Below, one piece after another: positions 36,112-46,407 of a stretch of 64,000 nt of DNA. Positions within the stretch are counted from its first letter, which is position 1, and each line of letters opens with the position of its first letter. The position numbers were made by a program, and so were the translations under genes. Source of the stretch: Haplosporangium gracile (Eukaryota > Mortierellomycota > Mortierellomycetes > Mortierellales > Mortierellaceae); contig JAAAUF010000014.1 in assembly GCA_015499985.1 (NCBI GenBank), forward strand, positions 53,423-117,422, given 5' to 3'. The notes beneath the pieces were generated by a model. It worked only from the letters and a program-made list of their open reading frames with translations. It did not search any database and was not told where the DNA came from.

Positions 36112-38352
36112 CTGTCCTTGTTGTTTTGGCTTTTGCTCTTGTTGTTTTAGCTTTTGTTCTTGTTGCTTTGGCTTTTTGTTGCTATTGTTGTTGATCAGAG
36201 AGTGCGGTCGTTTGGTGTCACTAAGAAATCGTTGGTGGAAGGTTGAAGGTCGCACTGGATCGGGGTTCTGGCGTGGAATTGGGCGTAGTTCTTTTTTTTT
36301 TCTCGGAGGAGATTGAAAGGCTTGGGAATGATTGAAGGGAAGGAGTGGAGAAGTGAAGATTTACAGTGGAGGAATGGTGATGATGTAGCGTGATAGTGTA
36401 GTATTAGACAAGTGTTGGAGGAGGAGTACAGTTAGAAGATGAATGAATGAAAGAGTGGAAGGAAAGAAAAAGACAAGAAAAAAGAAAGCATACCAGAACA
36501 CTTTATAGACACCGAAATGTGAGAGTGCCCCTGTCCACAACTACCACTTGATCCATGTAAAAAGGGAGACACAGACAAAAAAAAAAAAAGAGGCGCAATC
36601 ACACGCATACATCCTCCAAGCCTTTTGGTTTGAATAAGTGTGCGGGAATAGGAGTGGGAGAAAGACATAGTAAAAGAGAGTAAAGTAAAGGAGCAAGTGA
36701 GGAGGCGATTCGATAGAATATGAGACGCCAAGTCAGCGAGAGAGCTCTTTTTATTTTCGTAAACTGTCATTCATTTATTCGCACCCTCTCTGTCTCTCTC
36801 TCGATGTCAGACCGCAGCGTAATCTCCCATGCTAAACAGACGAGCAAGGCCAAGGCATAGACATGTGCTGACACACACCCACACAGACACACTCATACAA
36901 GGGATTGCTAAGCACACCCAGCCATACAAATACAAACCCCCTTCCTCCTCCTTTGTGCTCATTGCCTTCTTGCCTTCCGGGACATGGAACAACAAAAATA
37001 ACCGAGATTGGGCAAATTGTCGTTCGGATCCTTGGATCCGATGGATTTTTACCAAAATTGGCGCATTGATTGGGTACTCATGCCAAGGTATCATGCGCAC
37101 AAGGGAAAATCAACAACAAATGCAACTGCTCTTTGCATTGTCGTTGTCGTCATAAATGGTTGACTGACTGGAAAGGACCTGAAAAACAAATTGTACTACG
37201 TCAATGGACTACCTGACCGTCGCAACTCCACATAATGGTGTCACAATGTAACTCTGGCTACGTCCTGGCCCGATCCGTCATGGGTACCTGATTTTCTGAA
37301 CATCATTGCTGCCCCTTGTTTTGAAGAATATATAGCGTGACGTACAAAGAACATTGAGCATTCACTACTGTAACTCTTTCCCCAAATGCGCAGTTGTAAT
37401 AATGCCTGGCTCTGAACAATTGCGACGATTATGAAATAGTAGATACATGGATACATGATCCTAGTAGTTTCCTGTGTCGTTATTAATGCTTGCAAGATCT
37501 GGATATTACCTTAAGGTGGTGGTGACCTTGCGCGAGCCTCCTTCATTGATATTTTTCCCTTTATTATTCTACCACCACCCAACCAACACGTGCCTACCAT
37601 GTCACGTTTTTTTGCATGTCCATTGCTCGATCACACCAAGAGTTGAACCTGGTGTCGTCGTCGTCTATGACCTCACAATAATAAAGCCCATTTACGCGTT
37701 CAGAAAAAAGACCGTTCGTCCTGGCTCACTTGTCCAATCTATCATCATCAGCAGGAAAAGTCAATTGCGATCCTTAATGCGATCTATCATCTTGGGAGAA
37801 TTCACTTTCAACTTGGTCACACAGAACATGTCCCCATTCATTCAGAAATCTAGCGCTGGAATGTGCACAAGAAGACATTTAGTGCCTGCAAATAGCAATG
37901 TCTTTCCTCGTTAATTGTTCTTGATAGGTAAAGAGTGCATTCTATTTGGAGCTCATTGATACTCATTCTTCCGAACGTCCCTCTTTTATTGATATCGAGG
38001 GTGGCATTATCGAAAACCTTTTTGCTTTTTGTGCGCACGAGCCTCCCTCAGGTGAAAAAGAACGACGAGACTGTTTCTTGAATCTAAGGGGCGCCTGTTT
38101 GGGCGAACCGCGTCCCACTTTTTTTTACCTGTTTGGTCGTGTGTGTGAATCTGCTTCCTCCTCTTCCTCCTCTTCCTCTTTTTCTTCCTCTTTTTCTTCT
38201 TTTCCTTTAGACCTGACTCATCCCTCTCCTCCCCCCAAGCAACATCCACTTTCTCTCATTCTTTTCTAAAATCTCGTTCAAACACCCAGTAAAAACACTC
38301 TTTCTCCCCACTCTCACCTCACAAAAAAAACAAAGCAAACGATAACCAAACA
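36112..38352. promoter_or_regulatory. Divergent intergenic region, ceramidase and DUF1776-like gene
   Basis: This 2.2-kb stretch separates divergent genes. Purine-rich plus-strand DNA at about 36300-36480 is CT-rich on the ceramidase sense strand. A CT tract at about 38150-38340 abuts the start of the plus-strand gene. An 8-bp inverted repeat with a 2-base spacer lies at 37024-37041. A plus-strand frame from an ATG at 37486 to 37914 (142 codons) has mixed composition but resembles no family I know. It could be chance, or a 5' leader element. Confidence 0.5.
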
Positions 38353-40558
38353 ATGGGTCAAGTCAACTCCACTGAGGCTCACTCAAGCAGCCGGCCCGTC
38401 ATCGTGGACCCCATCCCGGCGCCCACTCCTCAGTCCTCGTCCTCTTCAATCCCCTCGGTCGAAGACATGCGTAATCTGACCAGCCGAATCCTCGCCTCTA
38501 CCAACGATACCCTCAAGAACCTGCGTGAGAATATTCCTGCAATCGAATTGCCCGCTTCTCTCTCTTCTTCTTCTTCCTCTTCATCTTCGTCCTCAAACTC
38601 TTCAACGAATACCTCTGCGGTCTCGCTCGGTTCTGACGCTACCCACGAGGCCGGTATGGCTGCTGCTGCAATGACCGACGGTCTGGGGCTGGCCTCAGAC
38701 ACCAACCCAGTCATGGTCATGACTTCCTCGAACGACCAGCCCCCCATCCTGGTCTATCGGTCCTTTGGCAACAGCGACAGGGACAGCAGCGCCTCGGTCA
38801 CAGAGTTGATCAAGCTCCATTACTATCTCTCGGTCGAATGGGTCAAGGAAAATCCGATGCAGGTTGCAATGGGTGCAGTGACTTTGGGAGCTGCCTTAGT
38901 CGTGGGAACTATGGCCATCAGCAGTATCCAGGCCCATCGTCAAAAGCAGCGACGCCTCCGCGTGTTGAGGGGAAAGGGTGACGCCAAGCGCGAGGTAGTT
39001 GTGGTGACGAATGTGTCGACTCTTGAGGGCGCTTCGTTGGCACTTTCGTTGGATCAGGAAGGGTTTGTGGTCTTTGTTGGTGTTTCTAACCAGGTTCGGG
39101 CCGAGGAGGTTGAACAGTGGGGTCGGGCAGACATTCGCCCAGTTATTGTTGACGCGGCCAAGGTAATCTTTTGTGTTGTTGTTCGCTTACTTTCTTGTGA
39201 GCACAAAGACGCAAAATACGCACGCGCCCATGCTCCAGTCAGTCGATATGATGGTCCAGCTCGAAGAAGACATATGCATCCACAAAACCCATGAAATATG
39301 CATTACGAAACCAGCATTGTTACTCATCAATTTTGATTTTTGTCCCTTTACTCACACTTAGACCAACCCATTCGAGGAGCTCGTGAGGGCTGTCTCCAGC
39401 TTCCTAGACCAAAACAACAGCGCCCTCCTTGGCGGCAGCCCGCTCTCAATGTCATCTTCAGTCATCTACCAGGAAGAGCTCTCCTCCTCCACCGCTAACA
39501 TCCGCCTCATCAACCCCGAGCACACTCTCAAGTCTGTCAGCGAAGCGGAATCTAAGCGTCATCATCACGGCAAGACCGACACTCCTTTGTTCCGTCTGGC
39601 AGCTGTGATTATCAACCAGCACTCTAGTCCTATTGGTTCTATTGAGAAAGTCGAACTGGATCTCTGGCGTCAGGCCATCGATGCCAACATCACTGGGACC
39701 GTCATTGCTGCTCAAAAGTTCATGCCTCTGGTAAGTAAAGAAAATAGTTGCTCAATTGCTTACTTTCCTTTTTCGTTTACAAATGGTCATTTGCTCCTCC
39801 TTCCCCCGCATTTCTTGTCACACAGACCCCTTCTTCATCTTATGCTTTTTTATTATCTATACACCACCCTCCTTATAGATGAGACGCACGTTGGCATTGG
39901 CAAAGCCAAGACGATCGCCCCGCCTCATCTTTGTCTCATCCGCAATTACAGGCAGCATCGGATTCCCCTTCCAATCTGCCATCTGTGCCAGCCACCATGC
40001 TGTTGAATCCATTGCAGATTCGTTGAGACGTGAGGTCAAGTCCCAGGGCATCGATGTTGTCTGTCTCCGCCCTGGTATCGCTGACCGCTCCTTCCGCAAA
40101 GAATGGGGCGAGAAATCCAGCAAGGTAACAACCTCTTCGCATCCCGCCATCCTTTTCCCTTTTCCTTTTCCTTTTCCTTATCCTCGTTAACAATTGATTG
40201 CCATCACCCCTAAACACAAAATACTAAGATCTCTCTTCTTTTGTATAATTCATGTGGTCAGGCAAACGTTGGAGGCCTGGGATTACTCAACACCATGGAC
40301 CCTACAAAGATCCTCAGGGCAACCTTCAAATCCGAGTCGACCACTGCAGCCCTCTGCGACGCGACCTACGACGCTATCACCAAAAACAAACCCGCGGCAT
40401 GTGTTCGTGTCGGCAGTGGCAGTCTCTCGTACTCATTTGTTGGTTGGATGGTTCCCCGTTCGATTGTTGACTGGTCTGTCCAAGGCAAGTCTGTCAAGAT
40501 CTACTCCCCCGCCACCGTCAAAGTATCAAATTCTTCCACCAAGGTCCACGAGGAGTAA
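38353..40558 (+). CDS. DUF1776-like, SDR-fold protein with degenerate active site
   Basis: Four exons (38353-39162, 39362-39730, 39879-40124, 40262-40558) give 573 aa. The C-terminal part (about 220-573) has the order of a short-chain dehydrogenase. It comprises a beta-strand VVVVTNVSTLEGASLALSL, a central DANITGTVIAAQKF, then LIFVSSAITGS and ASHHAVESIADSLRREV, and a CLRPG segment. The TGxxxGxG nucleotide motif is replaced by TNVSTLEG. The YxxxK catalytic pair is replaced by Ile428 and His432. The N-terminus MGQVNST fits the N-myristoylation rule (Gly2, Ser6). A serine-rich linker follows, and a hydrophobic membrane segment lies at about 170-190 with basic residues after it. This resembles the fungal DUF1776 family of unknown function. 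I infer a membrane-anchored, probably non-catalytic SDR relative. Confidence 0.85.
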
Positions 40559-40721
40559 AAACAGTCAACGGCCTCCTCAGCACGGTGAAGGCGATGAAAG
40601 TACATCTTACAACTTCAGTCAAGGAAATAAATGACCAATGTGTGTTTTTTTTTTTTTTTTTGGTTTATTCTTTTGGGGTATACGATGCATTTTCAATTAA
40701 TTCTTATGTACTTGATGAAAA

Positions 40722-42448
40722 TTAAGCGTCCTTGATGGTCAAGTCAGAAAGAACCTCATCGACCTTGCCCACCTCCTCATCGCCCTCCTCCGTTGCGCCA
40801 AGGTTGAGTCCCTTCTTGGTCATGACAGCAGCGCTAACAATATCGTGGAAGCTAAGGGTGCTTGAAGGGCGGGTGTTCTTGCCACCGGTCACAGTAACCT
40901 GCTCAGATTCGCGCACATCCTCGCCAGAACCAAAGGACGAGCCTGAAGAGGTCTGCATCTTGCGGATAAGTCCAACAGCACGGACGGCCTTCTTGAACGC
41001 AGAGCGGGCGTTGAAGTTCTTGCGGACACCGGGCAACAGGTTGACGCTGTCGGCAGGCGAGATAGGGGTGATCATGTCCTGCTCGAGCATGGTGCGGAAC
41101 CAAGGGTGGTTCAGGGCCTGGGTGGCTGTGGGTCTCTTGTCGGCGGGTCGCACCAAGAGAGAATCAATGAACGCCTTGCCGAGTCCAGAAATGTCCTTCC
41201 AGTACTCCTCCTCGTACTCGTACTCTCCCGAAATGATGCACTCGAATAATGAAGCCTGGTCTAAAAAGGATGGACAAATGATTCACACGGAACATTGTTA
41301 GTTCCTTTGCTACTTGGTACCGCGTGAAACATCGATCATCGGAGTTCAACAATGCACCAAGGTACATAAAAAGAAAAACAAACACGAAAAAAAAAAAAAA
41401 AAAAAAACATGACGGCTGAATCGCTTACCCTCTCCCCAGAAGGGCGTGTATCCGCAGAGAAGTGTGTAGGCAATGACACCGACACTCCAGATATCGACGG
41501 GTTTGCCATGTCCAATCTGCTCTAAGACCTCGGGGGCAACATATCCGGGGGTTCCGCAGGCAGTCATGAGGACATCGTTTCCAGTGGTAAGGACCTTGCT
41601 CAGACCAAAGTCCGTGATCATGAGACGAGCATTCTCGGACTTGTCCATGAAGAGCAGGTTCTCGGGCTTGAGATCGCGATGAACAACATCCATCTCGTGC
41701 AAGTACTCGACACCCAACAGGATCTCGTGAACCAGACGAGCAGCATCTCCCTCGGTGTAGCTTCCCTTCTTGAGGAGCTGATCGAAAAGCTCTCCACCCT
41801 CGGCCAAATCGGTGACCAAGTAGACCGCATCCTCGGTCTCGAACAACTCCAGCAGAGAGACGCAGTTGGGGTGTCTGACCTTGGACAAGATCGAGATCTC
41901 TGTGTTGAGCATGGTGCCCTTTCCCTGGAGCGACTTTTTGAGGATGATCTTGAGCGCATATGATTTGCCTGTTTAAAGAAGAACAAAGGAGAATGATAGG
42001 TTTAATTGAGATGAGCAATGAAAGAACGATAAAAACAGGGATAAGGGTGAAGCATAATAAAAGGTTCATGCGGCGAACCAGTTTGCACGTGTCCCATACA
42101 GTAACACAGTTACAGCCATCCCTTCTTTTCCGGTCTCTTCATCACTTTGCTGTGCCCCATCCTTTCTTCTCGACCCTTGAAAAAAAAAAAAGGTCACCTT
42201 CACTTACCAGTGGATCTGAGCTTAATCTCCTTGACAGTGGCAAAAGTACCGACGCCGAGGACGTGATCCGTAATCTCGTAGAGTTCCAGCAGTTCGGGGT
42301 GAATTCTGGGTCCACGCTCACGCTCCCGCTTCCTCTCTGCGGCAGCGGCAGCCTTCTCTGCTGCGACTCTCTCGGCAATGGCCTTCTCGGCCGCAGCAGC
42401 TTCGTTCTCCTGACCATGGTTCTTAATCTTGTCAATAAGTTTCATCAT
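40722..42448 (-). CDS. CMK1: Calcium/calmodulin-dependent protein kinase (CaMKI/Cmk type)
   Basis: Three exons (42448-42208, 41968-41429, 41260-40722) give 439 aa. The Ser/Thr kinase domain covers about residues 60-320. It has the glycine loop GVGTFATV, ATP lysine in YALKII, HRDLKPEN, DFGLSKV, and an activation loop ending TACGTPGYVAPEV with the threonine phosphorylated by upstream CaMKK-type kinases. Later blocks are DIWSVGVIAYTLLCGYTPFW and HPWFRTM. The segment ARSAFKKAVRAVGLIRKMQ immediately after the kinase domain is a basic amphipathic helix typical of an autoinhibitory, calmodulin-binding region. An Ala/Glu/Arg-rich helical N-terminal extension (about residues 12-50) is unusual. The gene converges on the DUF1776-like gene, 163 bp apart. 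A sense-strand CT tract lies about 350-500 bp upstream of the start. Confidence 0.94.
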
Positions 42449-44341
42449 TTTCGGTTAGATATATATGTCCTTCGTTGTCCTGTGGTTGTCTGCTGGGTTG
42501 GATTTGTTGCCTCCTGAAGATAGTAAAAGGAGTGGTTTCTAATTGATAAACAGTCGAAGAGAGGAAGAACAAGAGCTAGTTTAGCAGGAGAATCTAGTGC
42601 AACTGACAAGTTTGAAAACCGTCTTTGTTCGTCCTTTGTCAGGCGAAAAGGACAAGAAAAGAGAGCAGGATGTAGGCTGAAGTATGCTTGCGAGCGTTGA
42701 GTTATCGAGTCCAGCCTCCTGTGAATGGTGATAACAGCATAGAAAGCCGCCTTCTCTTTTTGAGAAGTGAAGACTTGGAAAGTACCTTGCGAGATGAGAG
42801 ACCGAGAGGATGCGTGGGTTCGGCTGGGGTAATGAGTCAGGAAGGGAAGGGGTAGAGAAAGGTGTTGAGTGAATGTAAAAAAAGAGAAAAGAAAAGAGAA
42901 GTGGGAAGAAAATAGGGAGAAATAAGAAAAAAAAGCAACGAAGGAACAAGACCATGAAAAACGAAAACAAACGCCGAGAGTCGTCTGTGTTCTCTTTACC
43001 CTTTCGCACCACTTTGCAGGTCCGACTCAACAGAGAGAAAAGAAAAGTGCTCTCACCATGTCACACAACTTCACCACTTCACCTGCTTTTTTCACACCTA
43101 CTCCCTTCCTTGCCTTACCCTTTCCTTATCCCCCTTTCGTTTTTCCCTTTTCCTTATTTGACCTTACCTTTCCTTGTTCCTTTCATCTTGTTGCCTTTCT
43201 ACGCCTTCATAGAATAAAACTTCCCGAGGAGAAAAGAAAAAATGCCAAAGTGAAATGAGTACATACTTCTTCATTAGTCGCCATCACTTCCTCTACCATT
43301 TCTTATTGCTCTCTTTACTTCCCTTTCTCTTATTCCCTTTGTGACCTTGCGTTTGTCTACTCTGCTCTCAGCACCGCCGCCCTCCTATTTCATCTGCCTG
43401 TTTGCATCCCGCCTCCTCTTTTTTTTTATGCGTCCCGTTTGAGTGGGCTGAGTGGGCTGAAAATATACTGGGATCCTGGGTTCATTTCCTTTGGAACGTC
43501 CTTTGGCACACAAGTTTAACAGGTAAGGTACCTGTGACATGCCGACGATTGGCTGTTGTTGTCTTGTCTTTCCCCTCCTAGTCCTTCGGGACTATTGTGG
43601 TTGAGACGAACATCTAATTAAACAAGCTATGGATAGGAGACAATCAAAGTCATTTTTTATTTTTAAAAATAAAGCCTAGACCCACTCGTCATTCCTTCGT
43701 TCCTTACTCACACCTCTGCGGCTTGCCACTGTCTTCCTCTCCTCATGGTTACAATTGCCCAAAAGAGATGTTTTTTGTAAAAAGCAAGTCAACTGCATGA
43801 CACACATAAAGATATTTTTTGGATAGTGTTCAGGCACCGCAGAGCTGCCTGTGACACAGCCCCCCCTTATGTCTTTCCCACAAAAAAAAAAATTGTGTAT
43901 GAGACACTTAGCATTGGCACATAAAGGTTGTTTCTGGAGGAGGCGCCAACTGGATCGAACAGCCCCCAATTGCACAAGGGCACATGGTCATTTTGGAGTC
44001 CCTCAGCAGCTAAATGCGCATTGTTGGATTGTGCTCGAAGAATAAGGCCGGAACTGATATCCGCGCATTATCCAGTTTACTTTTTTCCTATCTTAATCTG
44101 CACACGACACTCGCTATCCACACGATGCACCTTTTCCTTTCGCAACTGTTGTCTGCAAATTCACGCCTTCAATGTAGCATCACAAGTCCATGCGCAATGT
44201 ACTAAGCTCACTTGGGTTATATCATGATCATTGAACCCATGGTCTCCGCGCCGCCATAGATGTCACAAGTAACCGCCACCAAATTGAATCCCGAAGCATT
44301 TTTTGATTATAGCTGGGATATTCATTAGATTTTTTTATTAT
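42449..44341. other. 1.9-kb gene-free region
   Basis: This contains the CaMK upstream region (purine-rich on the plus strand at about 42830-42960), CT-rich DNA at about 43060-43420, and a more complex stretch at about 43680-44240. In the latter, 99-codon frames exist on both strands (43676-43975 minus, 43928-44227 plus). Neither resembles a known family and they overlap, so I do not call a gene. Confidence 0.6.
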
Positions 44342-46322
44342 TCATGAGTCCTTAGAGTATCGGCAGGGACCCTCCCAGTATAAAACTCGGTTCATGCCCT
44401 CAAAATTGAGCCAGGTAGTCCTGATGTCTGGATGGAGTATTTCTAACCAGGTGACAAAGTCAGCATACGAAGTAACCGGTCGAGTCGATGGATATACTCC
44501 TTCCTCCTCATCTTCCACCTGAACAACGCTCTCATTGATGCTGCTGCTGCTACTGCTACCGATCTCCTTTGTTTCGAGATTCTTGGGCAGTCGACGGTGT
44601 GGGTTGTCACGTCCAAAGACACAGCAAGGGATGATGGCGAACGGTTTCCCAGCCTTGAGTGCTGCCCTCACAATCGGTTCCGTAGCCTGATCTGGGTGAA
44701 GCCCAATCATAATCGAAGCAGTGCTGACCAGATCCTTGTGGGTCTCCAAGAACTGGTCGTCCAGCATGGCTTGTATCCGCGAGGGTTCTGTCGCCTGGAG
44801 TGGCTGTGTTTTCACTGTAGGGATGAAGTCGGTCAGTCCATCAAGAGGCTTGTCAGCATCTGGCTCCTGCTCCTCGGTGATATTCGTGGTTGTTGGAATT
44901 GATGTTGAAGACTCGCTGTCTTTCTGTATCGTCGATGCCTCCAATTCGGTGCCATCAATGGCACTACTATTCGCCTTGAACTTTTCCAGCCACTTGCGCT
45001 GCCATTTCCGCATCCCTTTGCCTGGACGTGGTTCGACCACCGTAGATCGAATTCCTTGCCGAGTCTGCAGCTCCCACGAAAGATCACCTCTTCCTCCAGC
45101 GATATCAAGCACTCCCGAGCCTGCGTTCAAAGACTGGCGTGTGAACGTATCGATCAGCCACTTTGCAAAGTAGAGTGCTCGTTCCCGATGCTGGTTCTTG
45201 GTGGTCTTTTGGTGTGGGTCCGAGGCATGATGTGAGATCTGTCTCTTCGCTTGAATTCGCTATCGTGACGCAAAAAAAAGAGTGTAAAGTTAATAAGTTG
45301 TCGTATTGCGCAGGACGCTCTGATCAACCTCACAGAAAAATAAGAGACGTTACACGCACCTCGTCGACCCATCGCCTGCGCTCGGCTTTGAGCTTTACTG
45401 GATCAGTCTCGTGCCAGAACTCACAGATCTCTTTGCTACACTTTCCCGAGTTGAGCCAGAACTTGCAATGAGGTTGTGAATCGTCTCCTCTCTGCTGCTG
45501 CTGCTGCTGCTGCGATGCTGAGAAATCTTCGGACATCTCGCTGCTCTTCCTCTTCTTTCCTGACGTCTTGATTCCTCCTACTGCATTTTGACCAGTAGTA
45601 ACCCCGTTCGAGATTTCTGCCGATCCTGGATTAGGCTCAAATGCATCCTTGCCACGCCAAAGTTCCAGGATTTCAAATTCAAGACAGTGCAACAACGCCG
45701 ACCATCGATTGGTCATCGAGGCCGTCGACTTTTTCTTTTCGGAAATCTCAATGTCGCCAAAGACCTGGACCACGGCGCCGAGCTGTACCCTCCGCCACAG
45801 ATCATCCAGCTCCTTGAGCGTATGTGTAGGGAACCGAGCAATAACCTCCATGCGCCTCTGACTCTGTGTCATCTGTGACTGCCCATCTCCTGCGGGATCA
45901 TTGATAGGAGCCTCAACGTCTTCCCAATCGCTCTCCGTGGTACTCCCCGCTGCAGTAGCCTCAAATCCGCTCGCAACTCCTTGATCGGCCGTGATGTCCT
46001 TGGAGAACGCACTCTTGTGCCGACGACGGACTAGGGAGACATCCAGGAAGAACAATCGTCTTGAGAGTTTCCGCTTGTGGATAATGCGGCCCTCCACGTA
46101 GTATTTCCGCTGCGGTTCAAAGCCCTTATTAACCTCGCTTGTGTTTGACGTGTCTGTTAATGTTGACGAGCTCAGTGTGGTCGATCCTGCAGCTACAGTG
46201 TTAGCCTTCTCGGCGTCAGTTGACTCGCTATCACCATAGAATTTGAGGCCCTGACAGGCAGAAGATCCCAGGCGGATCAGTCTGTCAAGGAACGGTGCAT
46301 CGACTTGGACTGGATTGGACAT
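44342..46322 (-). CDS. OB-like / CCCH zinc finger / SAM methyltransferase fusion, probable RNA methyltransferase
   Basis: Two exons (46322-45360 and 45259-44342) give 626 aa. Residues about 74-225 look like an OB-type nucleic-acid-binding fold (YYVEGRIIHKRKLSRRLFFL then VQLGAVVQVFGDIEI). After a Lys/Ser- and Gln-rich linker comes a CCCH zinc finger, Cys286-x8-Cys295-x4-Cys300-x3-His304. A conserved-looking helix follows (about 340-360, HRERALYFAKWLIDTF). A class I methyltransferase motif I (GVLDIAGGRGDLS, about 370-382) comes next, and later SIMIGLHPDQATEPIV and AIIPCCVFGRDN, with Cys-Cys near the presumed active site. A low-complexity insertion splits the methyltransferase part. The start at 46322 is preferred; an in-frame ATG at 46355 would add 11 residues. 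I do not recognise a characterised family. RNA is the likely substrate, inferred from the OB fold and zinc finger. The stop is 85 bp upstream of the NDC80 stop side on the same strand. Confidence 0.8.
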
Positions 46323-46407
46323 GGTCAAAGGAATGTGAATTGCCTTCGAGATCAAAGAAAAGATAGAAACAATACAAAAGTCACGTGCGCAACATTTATT
46401 TCGCCCA

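Noticed and set aside
37600..37690. Possible second tRNA on the minus strand (T-arm-like CCAGGTTCAACTCTTGG)
   Set aside because: The T arm folds with one wobble pair, but no matching acceptor stem, D arm or anticodon arm can be built at the right spacing.
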